NCBI GenBank assembly: GCA_000969725.1
Contig: JXSR01S062613.1
Strand: one strand, 5' to 3'
Source of the DNA: Ophiothrix spiculata
Taxonomy: Eukaryota; Echinodermata; Ophiuroidea; Amphilepidida; Ophiotrichidae
DNA: 38,977 nt
Made by a program: the position numbers and the translations under genes. Positions 32,712 through 38,977 of this stretch are shown here, piece after piece. The notes beneath the pieces were generated by a model. It did not search any database, was not told where the DNA came from, and worked only from the letters and a program-made list of their open reading frames with translations. How positions within the stretch are numbered: the first letter of the stretch is position 1; each line of letters opens with the position of its first letter.

Positions 32712-33430
32712 CAGGAAATTATCAGTGTACAAATCCAATTCAAAATCAAAACATAACAACTTCCTCAGCTTACTTCTTTCCAATCTGTTTTACCAGCTAC
32801 CAATCTTGTACATCATGGCTACCATACATACTCATAGAATTCATCTATCTTTGATATTGTTGCATGGGTGCTGTTTCAACATGCAAAGCATTTGTTTTCC
32901 TGTTTTAAGTCTTTCAAATAAATGGAAATCATGTTTTGATTCCCATTCAATTTTACTTCACTTAAAACCAGCATATACAAATTTATTTATTTCTGGCAAG
33001 TTAAATTTACCTGACAATTAAGCAAGTGCAAAATTCTCACAACAAAACTGGAATCCTCATCCGCAAAGACTACATTCAGTGCTAGCAGCATAACTTAGAG
33101 TAAATTAACACTGAATGGGCCATTGTGACAAGAGTGTCCATTAAGCAACATTTTTACCAGTATTTATTAGGTGAAAAGAAACTGCTTGCTTTGCTTACCC
33201 CTGCTATCGTTTTACTATGCACATTTATACAAACAATTCTCTAAAGCTGCAGTACACATGTATAAATAAATTCCATTTTGCCTACTGCAAACTGACCATT
33301 AAATAAATGTTAAAACCAGAATTTCATGTGTGCTCCTTGAGATAAAAGATAAAGCATAGCGTAATTACTACTGACTGCATTTAAAACCAAAATATCTATT
33401 TTTGAGCAGCTCAAAGTTGAATTCTCTTTA

Positions 33431-33511
33431 CTATCTCAAAGTGCACACATGAATTGTATTTACTATATATATTACTATTATCAAACACTTCCAAAAAAAA
33501 AGAACTTTTTT
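33431..33511 (-). other. Possible fifth, degenerate anchor exon (weak)
   Basis: Seen: on the minus strand an AG at 33513-33512, preceded by TTTCTGTTGTACT, is followed by 27 codons starting KKVLFFWKCLIIVIY and ending TAG. The size (81 nt), phase, leading Lys-Lys and hydrophobic stretch resemble exons A-C. Against it: the pyrimidine tract is short, there is one Cys only, the part after the span is polar, and a poly-A/T tract creates part of the resemblance by chance. It lies inside the long A-B intron. Treat as a candidate or relic only. Confidence 0.2.
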
Positions 33512-34766
33512 CTAGTACAACAGAAATCCATTATAGCAAATCTTAAGTTTGATTAACATATGTTATTTAAAGCATTGGGGATACTGATGCTAGATCGCAT
33601 CAACATTAGTTGCATACATTAGGCTATTTAAGTAAGGACCTATACTTCCTTTACTGCAAGCTTTATATAAGGGGAGAGTGTATTGCATATAATATCCATT
33701 TTAGCAAATATATACCCCCTCTGCATTACATGATGCTTGAATCCACTACGGAGGGTGTAGAGATGTTATTTGGAAGTGCATGGGTGTCTATCTTTGTATT
33801 TATCCTCCCTTTGTATATTGCCTACAGTAAATCGTCCATAATAAGGTTGTGAATTACAACTACAACAGCCAAACTATGCAATAAAATATGGAAAATAATG
33901 ATCAAACTTAATAATATGTCAATCAAATTGATCAAAATTTAAAGAAAACAGAAACTCCCATAAGTGATTACCTATTCATGCACAACTATTACATTAATTA
34001 CTTTATATTGATCATAAAGAAAAGTTTTGGTCACCTCTCAATCACAAATCTTTTAAAAAGTTTTTAAAATTGTGATTTATTTATTAATTCAAAAACTTGT
34101 AGATAAAAAGACACTAAATCATGGATTTAATTATATTGTTTCTACATTGCCAAAGTTAAGTACTTTTAAGCATCTAAATTGCATCTGAAAAAAAAACACC
34201 TCTAGCATGTTTTAGTATTGTTTTTCTTTTTTGATAACTAATAGTTATAGTTGCTAATAGTTAAAAATATTTTTTCATATATATAATTCAAAAAAAACCT
34301 TTTATTTTTATAATGCCTACAGGCATATTCCTGTCATTTTTATCCTTGTATTTTGTTAATGGTGACCTTCCATCCAAACACAATTATTTAGAAAATAACA
34401 TACAGAGAAAAGCCTCTAATCTATCATATAAACATGTCATTTTATAAACTGAAATGACATCAACTGCCATTGTAATTTTATACAATGATTATATAAAAAG
34501 AAAAAAAAATTGGTTTGATGATAATGGAATGGATAGTGTTATTATCTAATTTTATATTATATAAAAATACTAGCATTTACTCCTAATTCTGAAGAAAAAA
34601 AGACTATACATACCCTACTTACTGAATTTGGACTACGAAAGACATATTAGAAAAAAAAAACTTTCTACATCTATAATCTATAATTTTTCTCATTATTCTA
34701 GTCCATTGGATTTCTTAAATATACACTAATAATCAAGGAATATGTACACACAACCTGCAGCTGAAA

Positions 34767-35035
34767 TCATTTCAAAATGATGTTTAAATCCATTCCAACC
34801 ACTGGTGGAAACCAATTGTAGCTAGCTACGGGTGCTAGGATCTTTATGGCCCTGCTGCATGGCCTGCATAATAACTTAGCAGAGAAGTGTGCATGGCTCA
34901 ACGTCATATTGTCCACTTCTCTGAATATTGCCCTTAAAGGTATCAACGGACAACAAGAAATGAAGAATAGCTGCCCCGACACCAATGTAGCTCCAATAAT
35001 AGCTGCTATGTGAGTTTTTATTAGATGGTGTTATG
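34767..35035 (-). other. GC-richer segment just downstream of exon A, open on both strands
   Basis: This stretch is visibly less AT-rich than its surroundings. The minus strand is open from a TAA near 35036 to a TGA at 34767 (more than 80 codons, no good start). The plus strand has an ATG-initiated 55-codon frame at 34846-35013. On the minus strand this would be the 3' UTR of the exon A isoform. I recognise no protein in either frame. It could be conserved UTR, an unannotated small exon or a fragment of an unrecognised repeat. Confidence 0.35.
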
Positions 35036-35068
35036 AAGAAGTGCGCCCTCTACAGCCATTGTGAAAGA

Positions 35069-35146
35069 TCACATCGTTGTGGCCATTATGATTATGACAA
35101 TAATAGCAATGAGTACACTACAGCATATGATTATCATGATCTTTTT
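35069..35146 (-). CDS. STX1: Syntaxin-1-like alternative terminal exon A (transmembrane anchor)
   Basis: Seen: on the minus strand a pyrimidine-rich tract ending in CAG (35149-35147) is followed by a 26-codon open frame beginning KKIMIIICC and ending TGA at 35071-35069. After the two lysines it is almost entirely I/V/L/M/A, enough for one membrane span, with a Cys-Cys pair at residues 8-9. Known: vertebrate syntaxin 1 ends in an exon that starts with the same KKIMIIICC stretch right after the SNARE helix; the cysteines are palmitoylation sites and the helix anchors this t-SNARE in the presynaptic plasma membrane. Inferred: this is a last exon of a syntaxin-1 orthologue, the first used in transcription order and the most canonical of four. 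The SNARE-motif exon was not found between here and 38977. A possible AATAAA lies at 35022-35017, 47 nt past the stop. Too short for ORF finders. Confidence 0.85.
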   Translation of the reverse strand, partial: KKIMIIICCSVLIAIIVIIIMATTM

Positions 35147-35750
35147 CTGGAAGAAATAGTGAGAGATGGAAAAAAATGTGAAAGCAAAAAAATTGTGATG
35201 AGCCACTACCATAATGAGGTTAGTAATAACGGTGCATTCAAAGCATGTCTACCAACATTAGTATCTTACAAAAGATACTGATTGCCCCTTTATCATGCAT
35301 AGCATGGGTAATGGTTATTAAGAGTCCTTCGATATCTGTCACTCAATATCATAGAAATCAATAGACTCTGAATATACCATTAGAGGCTATAGTGTCAGAG
35401 CATGCCTAAGACAGTATTAATGCCACTCTGAATGTCAAGCAAGTCTATATAGAAGATTGATCTGATGTTTCATTAATCTGCTAACTAGAAGATTTGTGTA
35501 ATTTGACAGAGCTAAAATATAAATCTGATTAATCCAATGTGCCTGCTCAGATTTTATTTCTGATCAAAGAAAAAATGGCAGCTCATCAATTCTTTCCTTG
35601 TATTCATGCATACAAAAAGCTCAGCTATAAGGTCATTACATTGCCATTTAAAACAATAACAGATTTGATGCAGTGCTATATATTCTTTGGACCAAAACAA
35701 ATGTGAATACCACCACAGTAAATTGGTTTGGGATTAAAAATGCTTTGTAA
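35147..35750. other. Upstream intron of exon A
   Basis: Contains the pyrimidine tract and acceptor for exon A next to 35147 (minus strand). The 22-nt repeat of 32560 recurs at 35675-35696, about 530 nt upstream of exon A. No SNARE-motif exon seen. Confidence 0.45.
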
Positions 35751-36104
35751 GGCCCTGTATCCACAGGCTGAACCATTGTTCTAGCTGTGTTTGATTGTTT
35801 CCGATTGTGATGCACCACACAGACAATGAACCATTGTTTTGCTTAGTGATCGATCAATGGGTTGTACTCACTGCATGCGTCCTCATATACGGCAGATGTT
35901 TCCTATATGACCTACAGGTAATGGACATGTTCAATTTCTGTGCTAACATGTCATAAGCAACAAACATCTGCCTTACACAAGGACACATACAGCCACTAAG
36001 CAAAAAAGGAAGGTTAATTGTGTGTAAGGCACAGTACAATTGGGAACAATAGAACATGGAACAAGGGCACATGCAATCAGGGAACAGCCTATGGATACAG
36101 GGCC
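35751..36104. mobile_element. 354-bp Harbinger-type MITE
   Basis: TAA (35748-35750, 36105-36107) flanks ends GGCCCTGTATCCACAGGCTG and, inverted, GGCCCTGTATCCATAGGCTG. Internal blocks GATTGTTTCC, GACAATGAACC, CAGATGTTTCCTA and their inverted partners match the 685-1167 element. Intact, uninterrupted copy. Confidence 0.9.
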
Positions 36105-36107
36105 TAA

Positions 36108-38136
36108 GAGCTAGTAATATCTGGACTTATCAAAACTTCCATCAGATCAACCTCCTGAAAATCACAGCAAAATATAGAATTCTATTTACAATATGTAGGA
36201 CTACAAACAACACTGGTATGGTTATTCATTTTCATACATTTAGCAAAATGTTCATCTGTACTTTTGAGCTAAGAATGCATTTGGTTTCTTGAGCACTACA
36301 GCAGTCAAATTCAATACTTCGCTTGGTTTTGCGTCGAACATGTATTGGTTGTTCCAATGCTTTTTTGTATGGAAATACACCTCTAGATAGGACCAAACAA
36401 TAAGTAAAACCCAAATAATAATGCCCAGAGGTACTATAGCCAATGGATAACCAAACCTTGTTAAATTCTATGCTAGGATTATTAGGTAATATTTGTGAAA
36501 CCATATGTTAGTAAATCTTGAATAAGTAATGAGTGTTTCTTAATATTCCACGGTCATTTTAATTTGACTTTGGAATTTGGATGCACAAACATGTGGCCAG
36601 TTCTCCTGAATTTCAAAACTTCTGAGACCACTTATGCAAGAAACTACCTGCATGTTCAATAAGTCGTAATTGTGATTGCATAGCTTTCAGACCCCTTTAA
36701 AAAAAATCATCAGACTGCCCTCTTCAATTGTCACACGTTGCACAACAGAATTGCCAAGATAACATTTCAACAAATCCATTATTAGTCAAAGGTGATATTC
36801 ATCAAAAACTGACTACTCTAATACTTGTGAGTTTACAGTCCAAATGTCAGATATCTAGATCTAACTGTTGAAGTGTCTTGAGAACAGCACAGTGTTATAC
36901 GAAGATTTCAATTGGGTTGTATTATTAGACACTATTAAATTAACACCGACATTAAAAAAAAGCTTACCAGGTTAAATTACACATACTTGTGAAATTGTAA
37001 ATTAACATTGTGCCACTTATTATTTTATAGGTCAGATATTGTATACATATAATAATGGAGAAATTGAGATACATTAAGTTTTATCATAGCAAGCAGCAAA
37101 TTGAAATTGATGTAGTACCTACATTCAACATCTTGTCAAACATTGGGGCTCTCCACATGGAAGTGCAAATCTGACTTTCCCAGATCCAGATCACAGCTCC
37201 AAATCTCAGATTTCATAGACCGCTTTGAAAATTCTACAAGGTGCAGTATGTAACAAAGTGTGATGACTCTTCAAACGCGTTCAAGAGTGTGTATGATATG
37301 CTTTACAACGCATGACCATAACATATCTTATCTGTTAAAAAATTGAATGTTGGAATACTACACTGACCTAAGTCTATGCTTCCCTACCAAGGCCAAAGGA
37401 AGTATATTGTCCTACAATGATGATTGTAATTGTCATTTAAAATTCAATATTGGACATTGATCATCACTTCCTTTTGTATGGGTAAGGCAGCATGGACATG
37501 CTTTCCTATATTCAATTATATGCACTAAAATTGTAACGAACCTAGCAAATCTTGTACACACTAGGCACGCTGTGCAGATCTGGATCTCCATCTTTGTACA
37601 TACAAAAACGGTTTACAGGGATGTAGATGAATCTGGATTTGCACTCTCATGAAGATTGCCTCATATACAACTAAAAAACTTGTGCTGGGGTGTAAATTAG
37701 GCCAAAAAATTGTTTGTCCGTACCTCCAAAATTGCTTCAAGAGATGGTGTTTTTTTCTTGCTGTACAAATGAATTCAATCCTATTTTTATCCTTAAAAGA
37801 ATTGTTTCATTGTTTTTTTTCTTCAAATTTATGCATTCCTAATGTCAAAAAAGTTTTAGCAATCTGTATTAAATTTCTTCAGTCGTTTTGTAAATGGATG
37901 TGATTCATTTTGACATAAAACATTATCTATTTTTTGCATTTTGAACTTTGATTATGTTTGTATAAAATTTAAACATATTAGCTGGGTTGGACAAGGAAAC
38001 ATTTTTTGGCCTCTTAATATACATAGGAAATATAGTGCATGATATTTTGTTGACATACATATATAAAGATTTGAAACTAAAAACAATAGGGTGACAAAAA
38101 CAATACAGAAAACAGCAAGTAATCAAGTGCTACGTT
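36108..38136. other. No gene recognised
   Basis: Two overlapping minus-strand frames (36232-36504 and 36252-36443) are open but have no ATG-supported start or family match. At 37150-37650 scattered inverted words (TGCAAATC/GGATTTGCA, AGATCCAGATC/AGATCTGGATC) hint at a decayed foldback. Confidence 0.35.
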
Positions 38137-38406
38137 TGATGAACAAGTTGCCTAAATGCAAGAAAAGATGAACAAGTTGTCTAATACAAGCCAAAATGAA
38201 CAAGTTGCCTAAATGCAAGACAAAATTTTCAAATCACAAGAGTTGAATTTAAAGACATTGCCTAAAAGCAAAGTTTTCAAAAACTAAAGAACAAGTTGCC
38301 TAAGTGCAAAGTTTTCCAGATTACCAAATTAAAGAATAATTTGTCAGAATGTAAAGTTTTCCCAATCACAAAGTCACAGAGCAAGTTGCCAAAATGCAGA
38401 TTTTCC
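38137..38406. repeat. Degenerate tandem repeat (GAACAAGTTGCCTAAATGCA)
   Basis: About seven imperfect copies of GAACAAGTTGCCTAAATGCA, mostly followed by AAGTTTTCCAAATCACAAAG, with unit length varying from about 30 to 55 bp. The remaining 38407-38977 shows nothing recognisable. Confidence 0.8.
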
Positions 38407-38977
38407 AATACAATAAAGTATGCGTGTGAGGTTTGATGTTCAACAAATATCCTACAGATAGTTTAAATTTTATTTGTAATACAATACCTTTTTCTATCAA
38501 AACCCGAAGTTTATCAACTTATTGAACATTTGGCCCTCTACAACAACAACACTAAATTTGAGTAATACAGCAACTGCCTTCAAAGATGTACTTTAAAAAA
38601 GTTTTTATCACCAACTGGTAAGTTACAATTGTAAACTTATTGGATGGAAGATGTTCATAGCTTCTTAGCAACAATTTTTAAATAAGTCAAAGCTGCCTGG
38701 TTTCATTTATCTGACATATCTTGAAATTCCCCCTAAGTGAAATATTTTGCCAATCTATATATTTGCACAGGCACAAGGCAGATTGATTATCGTAAGGAAA
38801 TTGAGAAAACAGTTTTACACAAACCGTCCCATCAGCAGCCAAACATAGACAACAGTAACAATATATTCAGATTCGAATTCAGCCAACTGATCATCAAATT
38901 AGTTGATAGGAAAATTTATACTACATATTGCCTAAAAAATGTAGGTTTCCAATTTTTTCATCAGCACTATCTAACAA

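Larger units (their letters stand above)
31490..34766. other. AT-rich intronic stretch
   Basis: Apart from the hairpin at 32682 and the weak exon candidate at 33431, I see no gene. A 22-nt sequence at 32560-32581 recurs at 35675-35696. It sits between two ATCAAGAAAGAGCT direct repeats (from 32550 and from 32581). Confidence 0.4.

Noticed and set aside
36232-36504. Two overlapping minus-strand frames, one with a hydrophobic stretch (GIIIWVLLIVW) that might be another anchor exon
   Set aside because: No Lys-Lys start after an acceptor, no phase match to exons A-D, a long polar continuation and no family resemblance.
35150-38977. Search for the SNARE-motif exon expected upstream of exon A
   Set aside because: No minus-strand stretch resembling the conserved syntaxin helix (e.g. 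a GEMIDRIE-like run or a QSKARR-like end before a donor) was found; it is presumed beyond the window.
1-38977. CRISPR arrays, rRNA genes, bacterial operons or integrated viral genes
   Set aside because: No spacer-repeat pattern, rRNA-like sequence, operon structure or viral protein was seen; the tandem repeats present lack unique spacers.

Overview
This is a eukaryotic, AT-rich, gene-poor stretch of what looks like an invertebrate nuclear genome. There is no bacterial gene organisation: no operons, ribosome-binding sites or long ORFs. There are splice-bounded small exons, a tRNA-derived SINE, a LINE 3' end, a decayed transposase and many short inverted-repeat DNA transposons (MITEs). The repeat style would fit a marine invertebrate, perhaps a deuterostome, but nothing here fixes the species.

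The only host gene I can support is the 3' end of a syntaxin-1-like t-SNARE gene on the minus strand. Four separate terminal coding exons (in transcription order 35146-35069, 16554-16471, 15441-15355 and 13335-13228) each follow a good 3' splice site, each start with AAA at the same codon phase, and each encode a membrane anchor ending in its own stop codon. Exons A-C begin K-K-(I/F)-(M/Y)-I and have the Cys-Cys pair typical of syntaxin 1; D is divergent and has a short polar tail. They look like a tandemly duplicated, mutually alternative set of last exons that would swap the transmembrane anchor of one SNARE. The SNARE-motif exon should lie upstream, beyond base 38977. A possible fifth, degenerate member lies at 33511-33431.

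Layout: 0-7 kb holds MITEs (two nested) and a 1.5-1.7 kb segmental tandem duplication with a 94-bp block that is perfectly identical between otherwise diverged copies. 7-13.2 kb is AT-rich flank or 3' UTR downstream of exon D, including a perfect 29-bp-arm hairpin. 13.2-16.6 kb holds exons D, C and B, with a 1.2-kb minisatellite between D and C. 16.6-35 kb is the long intron between exons A and B, filled with MITEs, a 1.1-kb giant foldback, a LINE end, a SINE and a transposase relic. It also holds three exactly 30-nt hairpins with a conserved loop and partly covarying stems (31.1-32.7 kb). 35-39 kb holds exon A, a Harbinger-type MITE and a degenerate tandem repeat.

The most interesting signal is the array of alternative syntaxin membrane anchors, together with the repeated hairpins in the intron that separates them.
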